Positions 1 through 9,068 of a stretch of 33,774 bases of DNA are shown in pieces. This stretch comes from Gnetum montanum. Taxonomy: Eukaryota > Streptophyta > Gnetopsida > Gnetales > Gnetaceae. The first letter of the stretch is position 1. Each line of letters starts with the position of its first letter. The notes under the pieces were generated by a model. It searched no databases and had not been told where the DNA came from. It saw nothing but the letters and a program-made list of their open reading frames with translations. Where the stretch lies: contig MNCI01002993.1 of the NCBI GenBank assembly GCA_015680685.1, forward strand, positions 114,063 to 147,836, in the 5' to 3' direction. Both the position numbers and the translations under genes were made by a program.

Positions 1-552
1 TTCGAGTGCCCTTTTGATTACTCTTACTCCCATTTTTCATTAGATCTACAAGGATCTTAGTACAACCAAGTTGCATGATAACATCCACAGATGACACCAA
101 AGAGAATCCACAAGTATCCTTGATGTCACACCCTAACCATTCCCGCTTGGTCCATCCTTCTTCACTCTAGGTACAATGAACACAAAATTAATTTTAAGTT
201 TTAAAAATATCAAGAATATCACTGTACCCCCGAATAGAACCTCTTATTTGTAGAGTGGATGAGTGGGTGTAGTGGGCACACTATTCTAAATAATTGATCA
301 CTCATGACTTAATAACATAAAACACACCTCAACCAATGATCCACATGAGTGTTTTATTCGTAGATGAGATTACTTACAAAAACATAAAAAGACAAAAACA
401 CAAAAAGATAAAAAGATAAAACAACAAGTTGAAAAACGAAAAACTAAAAAAAAAAGTTGTAAAATCAAAGAAAAATAAAAATGGTTATTAATCCTGCTTA
501 TTATTAGAATGAGGGATATCCCTCATAGCTAAACGGTTGTGGACGGCACAGA
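1..552 (-). other. 3' noncoding region of element A1
   Basis: No open frame of note. The stretch is homologous to element C 32300-32793 read in the opposite direction and more loosely to B 22800-23400. It holds a perfect 18-base palindrome at 509-526 near the end of gag, an A-rich tract around 380-480, and at 240-252 a copy (one change) of the TATAAATAAGAGG box found in the LTRs. Confidence 0.6.
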
Positions 553-1467
553 TTAATAATTGACAACTGGAATCCTTGCTTCTTGGAAATCTTGGGACTC
601 GGTCATACTTACCCCATCGGGTTTCACACACTGGGTTATCAGGAGCATAGTGGGCAATTTATACAATGTAGTTCCCAGATAACAAGTTGACCCACTATGA
701 TGTTTAGGACCGAATGGTATGCAGGGATTAAAAAATGAAGGTTGAGGATCCTTGCATGTTGGAAATATTGGAACTGGTCCATACTCACCCCATTGTGGTT
801 CACACACTTGATTGTAGTAAGCATAGTGGGGCACTTCATACGATGTAGTTCCTAGATAACGAGTTGACCCACTATGATGTTGGTGACCATTAGATGATAT
901 GCAAGGATTGGGTTGATGCCTCCCATGATTGTGTTCATTGGGCCGTATGGTTGTTGGAGTGTGAGTTGGTGGCCCTAATGAAGTTACATGAGGCGTTGGG
1001 TTTGAAGGTAAAGGTGCACCACAGGGTTGGACTTGTGCTGGGTTGGAAGGTGCAGTGGCCTCAAAATTGTGTTGTCCCTTCCTATGACCATGTTTAAAGA
1101 AAGGACGCTTTTGATGTTGAGGAGGCTCTTCACTGCTGTTAGTAGCAGTAGCACAAGTCTTGTTCATGGGTTGTGGTGATGCAGGTACGTAAGGGATAGT
1201 TGGTGGCAATGTATAAGGAGGGAAAAGATGAGAATGCTGAAAGTTAGGAGGATAAGGTGCACAAGGTGGTGGTTGTGTTGGAGGCATGGGTTGATAGTAT
1301 TGTGGGGAATAGTAGTGTGGTGAGATAAAGTATGTTGGCTCAGTTGGAGAAAGAGGATGTTGAACATGATAAGCATTTGGATTCGGAAAATATGAAGGGT
1401 GCCTCCAGTCTAAGGGTGGTCTCCCCCATGACTGGGATTGTTGCCACTGTGATCGAACACAGTATCC
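553..1467 (-). pseudogene. C-terminal Pro/His/Tyr-rich half of the A1 Gag frame
   Basis: This stretch is in the same reading frame as the Gag core upstream (2655-1468) and separated from it only by a TAG at 1468-1470. In element C the equivalent codon is CAG, so the two parts were originally one frame of about 700 codons. It is rich in Pro, His, Tyr and Asn with no recognisable enzyme domain; short motifs such as YNQVCEPQWG and GSTCYLGTT are shared with element C. The last part is a 176-base tandem duplication (about 567-910) whose second copy has slipped frame, so the true C-terminus (GGYPPF in C) is not read. The function is unknown; a structural Gag tail is the natural inference. Confidence 0.65.
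567..910. repeat. 176-base tandem duplication inside the A1 gag tail
   Basis: Two diverged copies, roughly 567-742 and 743-910. Matching landmarks include a GGT(C)ATACT(T/C)ACCCCAT block at 601 and 777, and GACCCACTATGATGTT in both copies. Element C has a single copy of this segment (about 32060-32230), so the duplication is private to A1 or its close kin. 176 is not a multiple of 3, which explains the frame loss after the first copy. Confidence 0.75.
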
Positions 1468-2655
1468 CTATATGAACTCTGGATGTAACGCGTTTCCCCA
1501 ATGCTCATATAAATGTGAAAAGATTGTGCATTGACCCTTGGGGTGATCGTACAGGCATATGTTGCATTCATATGTATAATTGGTAGTTGAGCTCTTCTTT
1601 TCTTTATCCCTTCTTTCCAATTGTCTAATGTTTTGTCCTGCTTCCTGGGTTGTCAAAACTTTATCTCCAATATTGTTGATAAATCCTTCACACTTTTGAT
1701 ACATCCATTCCAACATCTTATTGATCTTTTCCTTGGCTTCTTCTAACATTTGTTGTATTGGCAAAGATGATGTTTCCACCTTAAGATTGATTGATTTCTC
1801 CTTTGTATGATCATGGACCTTTGTTAAGTTAAAATTTTGGTCCTGTTGATGTTTTTCAACACTCTCCCATCTAGCCAATTCTCCTTCTTCTTTTGCTAAC
1901 CTTTGAATAAGCTCTTGAATTTGATGGGTTCGTAGTTGGTATAGTTGACCTCGGGCATACGTTCCTAAGGTCTCTCTTGTTTCATTACGTAGCCCATCAA
2001 TAATATGGTACATTAGCCTTTCCTCGGAAAACCCATGGCCTGGACAATTGTTTAACAGTGAATAATATCTTTCTAAGGCCATGTCCAAGGGTTCATGTTT
2101 TTCTTGTTTCCATCCTTGGATTTGTTTCCTCAAGGCTGACACTCTTGCATAGGTTTGATATTTTTCGTTAAAGACTTCTACCATTATTGACCAGCATTGT
2201 ATCAAATTTGGTTTTAATGATCTATACCATACTTTTGGTTGGTCAATGAGTGTCATCGGAAAGAGCTTAAGTTTTTTCCAGCCATTATCAACATTGTTCC
2301 ATGTGCAGGCATCGTAGAAGGCTTGTAAATGTTGATACGGATCTAAGTCATAGTCTCCTGAAAAAGTAGGAAAGTTGTTTAAAGTGAGCTTGGGTAGACG
2401 GCTCTCTTTACGATGCCTACGGGAGATTCGAACAGCCCCTTGTATTTGCATTAGGCTTGTAGTGGCCAGTGGGGGTTCATCGTCATCGGGTAAGTTATGT
2501 CTTCTTGTGTTAGGATGATGTTTTTTTTGTTGATGTTTATAAGAAACACCCACCTCAGATTGCATACTCCAATCTTCATCGTCATATGGTTCGTTGGTTC
2601 TCCAATGAACTTCCTCACTAAGTGTGGTGTTATTATTATCTTGTAGGAGAGGCAT
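1468..2655 (-). CDS. Retrotransposon Gag core protein (element A1), 395 codons
   Basis: Open from ATG at 2655 to TAG at 1468-1470. Residues about 80-290 look like the plant retrotransposon gag domain: a segment with KLKLFPMTL, a W-Y-R-S-L motif, LFNEKYQTYARV, then the helical LDMALERYYSLL and HIIDGLR blocks. An acidic/Gln-rich coiled region follows. Near the end is C-N-I-C-L-Y-D-H-P-K-G-Q-C, a knuckle-like motif spaced CX2CX3HX4C rather than the usual CX2CX4HX4C. The start is supported by element C, whose gag starts at the same place with the same first residues (MPLLQD). Gag would assemble the retroelement particle and bind RNA. The TAG is most simply a CAG-to-TAG mutation, since C reads CAG there; the intact core could still be translated. 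Confidence 0.85.
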   Translation of the reverse strand: MPLLQDNNNTTLSEEVHWRTNEPYDDEDWSMQSEVGVSYKHQQKKHHPNTRRHNLPDDDEPPLATTSLMQIQGAVRISRRHRKESRLPKLTLNNFPTFSGDYDLDPYQHLQAFYDACTWNNVDNGWKKLKLFPMTLIDQPKVWYRSLKPNLIQCWSIMVEVFNEKYQTYARVSALRKQIQGWKQEKHEPLDMALERYYSLLNNCPGHGFSEERLMYHIIDGLRNETRETLGTYARGQLYQLRTHQIQELIQRLAKEEGELARWESVEKHQQDQNFNLTKVHDHTKEKSINLKVETSSLPIQQMLEEAKEKINKMLEWMYQKCEGFINNIGDKVLTTQEAGQNIRQLERRDKEKKSSTTNYTYECNICLYDHPKGQCTIFSHLYEHWGNALHPEFI

Positions 2656-2767
2656 TGTTGTGTGTGAATTTATGTGACTTTTTATAATTATTATTTTCTA
2701 AAAGATGTATCGTTAAGTTCTTTACAGCGACCTTGTATGATATAACTAATCTAGATAACTAGCACCA

Positions 2768-2785
2768 TCCCCGGCAACGACGCCA
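2768..2785 (-). promoter_or_regulatory. Primer-binding site (tRNA-Asp type), element A1
   Basis: Minus-strand TGGCGTCGTTGCCGGGGA lies two bases downstream of the LTR end. It matches the TGGCGCCGTTGCCGGGGA primer site complementary to the 3' end of tRNA-Asp with one C-to-T change. This PBS type is known from Tat/Athila-like plant gypsy elements. Confidence 0.8.
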
Positions 2786-2831
2786 ATGATGAGTGACGAG
2801 GTACCCCTACACTCAACCATACGAAACGAGC

Positions 2832-2832
2832 N
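2832..2832. other. Single-N assembly joint (missing sequence)
   Basis: The N replaces the segment corresponding to about 3843-4078 in the A2 LTR, which contains a GA-repeat. It is a collapsed gap rather than one unknown base. Confidence 0.7.
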
Positions 2833-2913
2833 AGAAAATCTAATCTAGCCTAAGTGCGACGAGCAACTGATTCCTTGATCAACCATACACATCTTGGACC
2901 TCATGCACGACTA

Positions 2914-3040
2914 CCACTGGGACTACCAAGCGTAGATCCTAGGTACGCCACTGGGATTACCAAGCGCAGATCCCAGATACACCACTGGGTTACCAAGTGT
3001 AGATCCTAGCTACACCACTGGACTACCAAGCAGTCACACT
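2914..3040. repeat. 34-base tandem repeat in the A1 LTR, four copies
   Basis: CCACTGG starts at 2914, 2948, 2982 and 3015; each unit continues with (g)(g)a(c/t)taccaagcg.agatcc.ag.tac. The A2 LTR has two copies (about 4155-4215) and element C two (about 29788-29835), so copy number varies within the family. Confidence 0.75.
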
Positions 3041-3490
3041 TAAATGCTCGTAATCAAGTCGTACTCGTTGCGCGTTCTAGGAGTTTAAGGGTGAGAGAGA
3101 GAAAAATAAATAGCATTAAATAAATAACAAAGTGAATGCTGCAATGATGAAGTAATCTTGATCTTTATTGCCGGTCATGTGCGTGTCCAAGTACAGCACA
3201 CTCGAATAAAGACACCGTACAATTACATTCACCACACTGCGGGTAGACACGGGAAAAAAATCTAACTCTGGAGGGATCAAACTGCCAGAGCTTCGCTACT
3301 TCTAAACTGGGATGTCAAATGAGGGAGAGTGGCCTCTTATTTATAGAAATTGTGGCAGATGAGATATCGTGTATGCGATATCGTGGCCCATGATATATCG
3401 CATACGCGATATCGCGACCCATGATATAACATGGATGCCTTATCGTGGGTGCCTTAACGCCAGCAATATGAGCAATTTCATGTCTCATCA

Positions 3491-3667
3491 ATCATCATCT
3501 AGTAAGTTATGCTTTTGTGTGTTGGGATGATGCTACCTTCGTTTATGTTTATAAGAAACCTCCACTTCGGATTGTGTACTCCAATCTTCATTGTCATATA
3601 ATTCATTGGTTCTCCAATGAATTGCCTCACTAGATATGACATTATTGTAGTCTTGTAGGAGAGGCAT
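3491..3667 (-). pseudogene. Gag N-terminal fragment of element A2
   Basis: Begins with the same MPLLQD start as the A1 and C gag frames and aligns with A1 gag 2655-2480, with substitutions. It is cut by the insertion of A1 at about codon 59, in the stretch that reads DDDEPPLATT in A1. It includes none of the gag core and cannot make a functional protein. Confidence 0.7.
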
Positions 3668-3789
3668 GGTTGTGCAATTGTGTGTGAATTTATATATGAC
3701 TTTTTATAATTATTTCTTCCTAAAAGATATATCGTTAATTCCTGTACAACAACCTTGTATGATATAACTAATCTAGATAACTAGCATCA

Positions 3790-3807
3790 TCCTCGACAAT
3801 GGTGCCA
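3790..3807 (-). promoter_or_regulatory. Primer-binding site (tRNA-Asp type), element A2
   Basis: Sense TGGCACCATTGTCGAGGA: same position as in A1, with several C-to-T or G-to-A type changes from TGGCGCCGTTGCCGGGGA. Confidence 0.7.
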
Positions 3808-3808
3808 A

Positions 3809-4614
3809 TGATGAGTCATGAGGTACCCCTACACTCAACCATACGAATACAAGCATTGCATGCATGATCCATTCGAATTCCGCAGACAGGCTAGTTATGG
3901 TATCTAGACAGTTACTGGTAGGTTGCAGTTCACTGTCTTTCCACCTGGACTAGTATTAGCTTTGTCACGTAGGGTTTAGTCCAGAGTGAGGTGTATGATG
4001 TGTTCCTATACTAACGCTACTCCTAGGGCTAATGGAAAATAATATCAACTAACTAGGAGATAGAGAGAGAGAGAGAGAGAGAATCTAAACTAGCCTAAGT
4101 GTGATGAGCATCCATTCCTTAATCATCCATACACATCTTGGACCTCGTGCATGACTACTACTAGGATTACCAAGCGCAAATCCTAGGTACGCTACTGGGT
4201 TACCAAGTAGTCACACTTAAATGCTTGTGATCAAGTCGTACTCATTTCATGTTTAACAGGAGTTTTAGGGTGAAGAGATATTAACTAATAAAGTAGTAAA
4301 TAACAATAAAAATTAAATAATTAAACTAGGTGAATGTTGCAATGATGAAGTAATCTTGATCTTTATTGTCGGTCATGTGCGTGTCCAAGTACGTCACACT
4401 CGAATAAGGATGTCGTACAATTACAATCACCACACTGCGGGCATGCACTACAAGAGAAGGGTTGAGAGAAGAACTACTTAAATCTAAACACTTAAAAGAA
4501 ACTTAAAAGTATAAAAACTACCTAGCAAATCTGTCTACCTCTTATTTATATATGAGGAGACAGGCTGCGATATCACGTACGCGATATTGCGACTAGGCTG
4601 TGATATCGTGGCCA
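3809..4614 (-). repeat. 5' LTR of element A2
   Basis: About 806 bases. Starts TGATGAGTCATGAGG; the outer end is near 4614 (GGCCA), less clear than the CCCATCA end of its relatives. TATA box (sense TATAAATAAGAGG) at 4538-4550; gatatcg-type palindromes at about 4565-4610; an AATAAAG signal in the R/U5 part (about 4362, sense strand); GA repeat at 4050-4081; hairpin CTGGACTA / TAGTCCAG at 3945-3952 and 3977-3984. Confidence 0.75.
4050..4081. repeat. GA microsatellite in A2 LTR
   Basis: About 14 GA units with a few interruptions. The matching spot in A1's LTR is lost in the single-N gap at 2832. Confidence 0.8.
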
Positions 4615-4620
4615 AAAAAA

Positions 4621-5195
4621 TGATAACTCACCAAAAGTTTTGAAATTTTCTCTTTAACTATTTGTTTTAAGGCTAGATTAATTTTTCTTGGGGGAATTCT
4701 TATTGGTTTGACATTATCTTCTAGATAGATATGATGTTGGCAGATGTTGGGTGAGATTCCTTAGTGAAGGTCCCCATAGCTCCATGCAAATGCTTTAGAT
4801 TTTCTACACAAAATTTCTAATAATTTGTTTTCTTGTTCATTGGTAAGTTGGGAGTTTATTATTAATGGTTTGTTTTTATCTAAAGAGGAATCTTTATTTG
4901 TAGATTGAATTATTTCTCCGATATTTCCTGATCCTAAATTTAGAATTTGGTCAAGGAGATTTTGTTGTTCCTTAGTTGAGGGATCTAAAGGTCCTTCCTC
5001 AAAATTATTTAACACTAAGGTTTCCCTATCTTGTGCCATTGTTGAAGTGGGTAGAGTGTAAAGCATTCTTGCCTCCTTCAAGTCTGTATTTAAACAATCT
5101 TCTTTTACCTTATCATATACATTTAGTGTAAAAGTGAGATTTGCAAATAAGAGTTGAAGTTGGCCAGATTTATAATTAATTACCACATTAGCCAT
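4621..5195 (-). pseudogene. Protease C-terminus, linker and RT N-terminus (element E pol)
   Basis: The open part (5195-4761) starts at the end of the retropepsin fold (WLAMANVVINY, the segment after the G-R-T-W motif) and runs through the linker to the gypsy RT entry sequence FAWSYGDLHG. A stop falls at 4761, but the same frame goes on to about 4640 with ICQHHIYLEDNVKPIR and a KINLALKQIVKEKI segment, the usual start of a gypsy RT palm. The catalytic YXDD region is not present, having been cut off by A2. This is family knowledge read against visible residues; confidence in the family is high. Confidence 0.8.
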
Positions 5196-5501
5196 TGCTA
5201 ACCAAGTTCTACCTAATATAATGGGAAAAAATAAGGATCTTTCACTTCTAGGACTACAAAATCAATTGGGTATTTTCCTTTTTCTACCTCTATTATTAAG
5301 TCTTCTATGATTCCTATGGGTTTTACACTTGAACCATCAGCCAATGATATTGTCATGTTTGCTCTTATTATATCCTCTATATCTAGTGATCTAGCCATTT
5401 CAAGAGGCATAATATTAATACTAGCTCCTAAATCCAATAGGGCATTCCTAATTTCTTGTCCATTTATCTTGATTGGAATGGTAGGAACTCCTAGATCTTA
5501 G
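5196..5501 (-). pseudogene. Retropepsin core (element E)
   Basis: The minus-strand frame 5437-5213 holds D-L-G-A-S-I-N-I-M-P, the plant gypsy form of the aspartic protease active site (DSGA/DLGA), then a flap-like stretch (LADGSSVKPIGIIEDLIIEV) and F-V-V-L-E-V. Upstream to 5501 is the segment that leads into the active site. The frame shifts at about 5210, just before the I-L-G-R-T-W motif that continues in the next frame. It would cleave Gag-Pol in the particle; this copy is inactive. Confidence 0.8.
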
Positions 5502-6217
5502 TATTTAGGAATTTCATGTCTTTGTATAAGTTGAAAAAGATTATCAACTAAATAAACTTTTTTAGGAATTTTTTTTCTTTTCTTCTCCTAATGCATAATT
5601 CCCTTAAGTATTTAGCATAGAGCAATGTGTCTTTTACTACTTGTTCTAAAGGAATATGCAAGTATAATTCACTAAACATTTTTTCTAGATGGGATTTGGT
5701 TGTGAAGTTTTCTTGTAATTGTTTAGGAAGAGGAGGTAAAATTGGTTGTCTAGAGATTAATGGTTGTTCCTTTTCCCTAGTTGGTTGATCTTTCTCATTG
5801 ACTACTTGTGGTTGTGTTTCCTCTTATGTTTCTACCTCTTGGAATCTCACCTTCTTTTGGGGTTTAGGTTCAATTGTCTTTCCACTCCTTGTAGTAATGG
5901 AATGTAATTGCTCTTTTCCTTTTCTTTGAGATGTAAGATTAGGTTCAAGTTGGGATGGTAATTTGTTCTTAGTTAAATCCTAAAATCTTCTCCTAATTTC
6001 ACTCATAAATTTCTACTTTCTTATATAAAGGAAGTGAGGCTTTAGGTGAGTTTATCCATGTGTTCATTAGTTGGATTCTTAAATGGCCTAAAATTATTTT
6101 GAGAATATTGTTGTGGATAGTATGGTCATTGAGGAAAGTTCATTGTTGGTTGGCTCTTAAATTGTTGAAAAGCCTTAGCTGACTCTTGCATTTTCTCTTG
6201 ACAATAATATAAGTTGG
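5502..6217 (-). pseudogene. Decayed Gag C-terminal/linker region of element E
   Basis: There is no long open frame, but the strand and position (between the CCHC knuckle and the retropepsin) mark it as the gag-pro linker. Many stops. Lys/Glu/Gln-rich stretches are visible in broken frames. Confidence 0.5.
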
Positions 6218-6259
6218 GCAGGTTGTTTGGTCATGTTGAGGACTACCACAAATATTGCA
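6218..6259 (-). pseudogene. CCHC zinc knuckle of element E Gag
   Basis: Minus-strand codons give C-N-I-C-G-S-P-Q-H-D-Q-T-T-C, a canonical CX2CX4HX4C retroviral-type zinc knuckle. It lies between the gag domain and the protease as expected and contrasts with the CX2CX3HX4C variant in the A/C elements. Confidence 0.8.
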
Positions 6260-7249
6260 TGCTTCACTTTGAATTCCATGAGCTTGTTTTTTAATCAATC
6301 TTGTTAACTCATCAACTTTTCAATTTAATTATTCTGTTTGTTGAGTCATGCCTTGCATTATGTTGGGTTTTGGCCAATGTTTATTTTGGTCTACTAATGA
6401 ATCTATAATTCTTCAACCATCCTCCAATGTCACATTTAAAATATTTACCCCACATGCAAAGTCAACATTTTGCCTACAATAAGGTAGTAATCCTTCTACA
6501 AAGATTTGGATTAATTAATGGGCTAGAAAGCCATGGTTTAGATTCTTTAAACATAACCCTTTAAATCTATCAAAGGTGCTTTCATAGTCCTCATACTCAT
6601 GTTGCATAAAACTCATTAATTACTTTCTTAATGAGTATAGCCTATCATTAGAAAGAAATCTTTGTAGGAAAGCATTTTTAAACTCATCGCAAGAACTCAT
6701 TTGTGTTCGAAGGGTTTGTAGCCAAAAATCAGCTTTATCTTTTAGGGTTGATTTAAAAGCAATCATTTTAGTCCTATCCCCACTTTGAGGTGCTAACATA
6801 GCTAATGTTGTTTCAAATTCTCTTCTGTGAGTGACTGGATCTTCATCATTTTTTCCCTTAAAAATAAATAATATGTGCATATTTTTAACCTCAACATCTC
6901 TTCCTTGTGGGAAAACCAATGGGCCTTGAGGTATAATTGATGTTCTTTGATTTAATAATTCTCCAAGGGTTTGTCCTAGGTATGGTCGATTAACTTGAAC
7001 ATTAGAGTTCAAACTACCAAAAGAGAGAGGAATTGAAGAAAATGGAGGTACATGATGTGAAGATGATCCCATAGTATAAGTTGAAGCTACTGTTGGAGTT
7101 ACTATAGGACTTGGTAATGAGGTTACTATTGGTGGAGTTTGTATATTCAAAGTGCTTATTTGTAGGGTAATACCTCCTATTGTGGTCACATAGGTTGATA
7201 TTGAGGTAGTATTTAAATCTTGAGATCCTACCCCCCTAGTTGAACTCAT
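6260..7249 (-). pseudogene. Gag of element E
   Basis: The open frame runs from ATG 7249 to 6620 (209 codons). The first 110 residues are Thr/Ser/Pro-rich and low in complexity; then comes the gag domain with HRREFETTLAML, the F-W-L-Q-T-L motif and FKNAFLQRFL. After 6620 the frame breaks, and similarity continues in other frames towards the knuckle. The start is the first ATG after the leader; not confirmed by a second copy. Confidence 0.7.
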
Positions 7250-7771
7250 GGTTGATGTTGAAATGTCAAATAGAGGGTTGATAGCTATGGAAAGATTAGG
7301 TTGTATTTTTTTTTGCTGTGATTTTGTGTCCTCTGATCAGATCTTGATTGTATTAATTGTTCTTGATTTTAGTTTTGATTAACTTTTGTACATTTATAAA
7401 GGCTAAGAGTGCTTCTAGATGGTTAAATTCATGTGGGTTTCTTTGGTTGCTTTTTTGATTTCATTTAACATGAACACTCTTCGTTGGCACATTCATGGGC
7501 TACCATTCCTAAAAATTTACAAATTGATTTAATGGCTCCTACTATTGCGGCTTTAATTGCAACTTTTTTAACGATTTCAGCTAGTTGTAAGATAAGAGGA
7601 GCTGATTCCTTAGATTTTTTTGTATTTTTATTTTTATTTTTATTTAAACAAGAAAAACAAGTTAAAAAACCATTTCTTAATAAAATAAAGGAAAAATAAA
7701 ATGCATGAACAAAGAAATAAAATAAAAATTAAAGCTTACTGAACCCGTGATGATGATTAACTCTGCCAACA
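7250..7771 (-). other. Leader between PBS and gag of element E
   Basis: About 520 bases, AT-rich, with T/A-rich runs at 7300-7315 and 7610-7700. No coding frame on the element's strand. The plus-strand open stretch at 7484-7699 is a chance frame. Confidence 0.5.
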
Positions 7772-7789
7772 TCCCCGACAACGGTGCCA
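7772..7789 (-). promoter_or_regulatory. Primer-binding site (tRNA-Asp type), element E
   Basis: Sense TGGCACCGTTGTCGGGGA, two changes from the tRNA-Asp complementary TGGCGCCGTTGCCGGGGA. Confidence 0.8.
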
Positions 7790-8520
7790 AATTAACGAGC
7801 CAGGCAAAATTTGGTGCTGAATACCTTTAAAATTTATTTTTTCCTTGTTCTAGAGATTGTCACCTTGTCTGTGACTAACCCACGAGTCGTATCCTAACCC
7901 ACGAGTCGTATCCTGTGGAGAAATGATTAAAAAGTCAAAGAAATTATCAAGATAATAAATGGTTAGAATTGAATCCAATTAAATTCCACACTTATGCCTT
8001 TCACTCATAAGTAAAATTATAAACCTTTATCCTAACTTCTAATCATAAGTTCAAGAATAAAGATTTATATTTAAATCAAATTGAAATAATAATTGAAGAT
8101 CATAAAGGAGACTTGCCTAAATTGCAATTCTACCTTGTTGTCTCCACAATGTGGCAATTTTGATCATTCAACGATGAATTACAAGAATTACCACAAGGCT
8201 CAACAAATCTTCAACAAAAATCTCAAGAACAATTAATTCCAATTTGATGTGGAATTCATTGGTATCAACTCCTCCTCTCTCATTTTCTAAAAAAAATGAA
8301 TTTTTCCAATGTGTATGTACAATGCATTCTCCCCTTCCATCCCCCCTTTCATGAAATGTGGGGTGTATTATTTATACCCCCACAATGTGGCAAAAATAAA
8401 TAAGTTAATAATGAATTGATAAAGCATCAATCCATAATAATAGGGATAGGTACTAATTTGGGTATCCTAAAACTTCAAATTAGCATGAAATCTAGTAGTG
8501 GAGAAGACTTGCCAGCCACA
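7790..8520 (-). repeat. Probable 5' LTR of element E (ends uncertain)
   Basis: Lies directly upstream (sense) of the PBS. Sense TATA-like TATAAATAATACACC lies at about 8362-8376, and a 19-base direct repeat at 7876-7913. The inner end reads ...GGCTCGTTAAT next to the PBS, so a CA end is not obvious. The outer end is set at TGTGGCTGGC (8520) only because it is the nearest TG-type start. The second LTR is not in the window, so neither end can be proven. Confidence 0.45.
7876..7913. repeat. 19-base direct repeat
   Basis: TAACCCACGAGTCGTATCC occurs twice head to tail (7876-7894 and 7895-7913), identical copies, in the U5-side part of the E LTR. Confidence 0.9.
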
Positions 8521-8589
8521 AATGAATAGTAATATCGATGAGGATGAAGTAGTGATGTTGCCAATAATGGACATGCGGTCTTCCACAAG

Positions 8590-9068
8590 TGCCACACCAG
8601 TGCACACAAAATGATCCATCGCAAGAATGAAATTTTCCTTCCTTTAACGCTGAACTCATGGACTAAGCATCAGGGTCGATGCAGGCACAGCGGAAGATCC
8701 AGATTCGCCAGGAAAATCCTGCCAAACAAAACCAGATCTACCTGGTCATTCCTAATAGCAGAATCCGCAGACGAAGCAGCGAAACCACTGGTGACCATGA
8801 GTGCTCTCGTGAATGAAATGAATCTCTGAATGAAGCATTGCAAATGCCCACGTATGCGGATCCAGAGCTCTATTATCCCTGCAAGCGCTGTAACGCAGAA
8901 TGGTAAAATGAAGGTAACACAACGGCCACGGTAGTTCATTCAGACGTTGCAGCAAGTATCGGCCCAGAGACTGGATCTGAATCGTAGGCATCCAGATGAT
9001 CCACCACCGGCGAAATTCGCAAAGCAACCGATCCAGTTCTCCGAATCCAGCGGCCACAGCAGCTATTT
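8590..9068 (-). pseudogene. 12-oxophytodienoate reductase-like (old yellow enzyme) pseudogene fragment
   Basis: Pieces of the C-terminal half of an OPR/old yellow enzyme appear in order but in shifting frames on the minus strand: AVAAGFG, then a shift to RISPVVDHLDAYDSDPVS (the conserved R-L-S-P strand), then GRYLLQRLNELP and CYLHF, then IRNDQVDLVLFGRIFLANLDLP, which corresponds to the family's FMN-binding A-D-L-V-x-x-G-R-x-F-L-A-N-P-D-L-P block. At least three frame changes make it a pseudogene. GC content is clearly higher than the surroundings. A ...TTTACAG junction just before 9068 looks like a retained 3' splice site, so it may be a duplicated genomic fragment rather than a processed copy. 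OPRs reduce cyclopentenones such as OPDA with NADPH and FMN; nothing here could do so. Confidence 0.65.

Larger units (their letters stand above)
1..3490 (-). mobile_element. Element A1: gag-only Ty3/gypsy-type LTR retroelement, left end outside window
   Basis: Read on the minus strand the order is 5' LTR (3490-2787), tRNA-Asp primer-binding site, leader, gag frame (2655-553) and 3' noncoding region (552-1). The 3' LTR lies outside the window. The same order and sequence recur on the plus strand in element C (29631-33774); for example positions 1-80 match the reverse complement of about 32700-32793. No protease, reverse transcriptase, RNase H or integrase is visible, so the copy would depend on enzymes supplied in trans. 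Its LTR outer end (3490) is followed directly by gag sequence of a second copy (A2), so A1 is inserted in A2. The expected target duplication partner of 3491-3495 (ATCAT) is outside the window. Confidence 0.85.
2787..3490 (-). repeat. 5' LTR of element A1 (with collapsed assembly gap)
   Basis: Plus-strand reading starts TGATGAGTGACGAGG and ends TGTCTCATCA, i.e. canonical TG...CA ends. It contains a TATA box (sense TATAAATAAGAGG at 3333-3345), palindromic gcgatatcgc-type repeats at about 3360-3415 in U3, and a four-copy 34-base repeat at 2914-3040. Compared with A2's LTR (3809-4614), about 235 bases are missing exactly at the single N at 2832, so the 704-base length is an underestimate. Confidence 0.8.
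3491..4614 (-). mobile_element. Element A2: second gag-only element, interrupted by A1
   Basis: Read on the minus strand: LTR (4614-3809), primer-binding site (3807-3790), leader, and the first about 59 codons of gag (ATG at 3667), which stop abruptly at 3491 where A1's LTR begins. The remainder of A2 should lie beyond A1's other end, left of the window. On its 5' side A2 abuts the RT-coding part of element E, so A2 itself is inserted in E. Confidence 0.75.
4615..8520 (-). mobile_element. Element E: Ty3/gypsy element with Gag, protease and partial RT, truncated by A2
   Basis: Minus-strand order: probable LTR (about 8520-7790), PBS (7789-7772), untranslated leader, gag (from 7249), CCHC knuckle (6259-6218), retropepsin (about 5437), linker and start of reverse transcriptase, which ends at about 4620 where A2's LTR begins. 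The missing pol (rest of RT, RNase H, integrase) and the other LTR should lie left of the window. The coding region has many stops and frame changes, so this is a dead copy. It is not close in sequence to the A/B/C/F group, although it uses the same tRNA-Asp primer. Confidence 0.8.

Noticed and set aside
1468-1470. Programmed stop-codon readthrough between Gag core and tail in A1 (stops also occur a few codons later in B and F).
   Set aside because: C has CAG at the A1 position, its other stops are all C-to-T type, and the stops in B and F are not at the same codon; mutation is simpler.
5307-5501. Plus-strand open frame of 64 codons.
   Set aside because: Antisense shadow of the element E retropepsin.
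8752-9057. A single 101-codon ORF as a real small protein.
   Set aside because: It reads through the OPR fragment in one frame while the recognisable OPR motifs lie in three frames.
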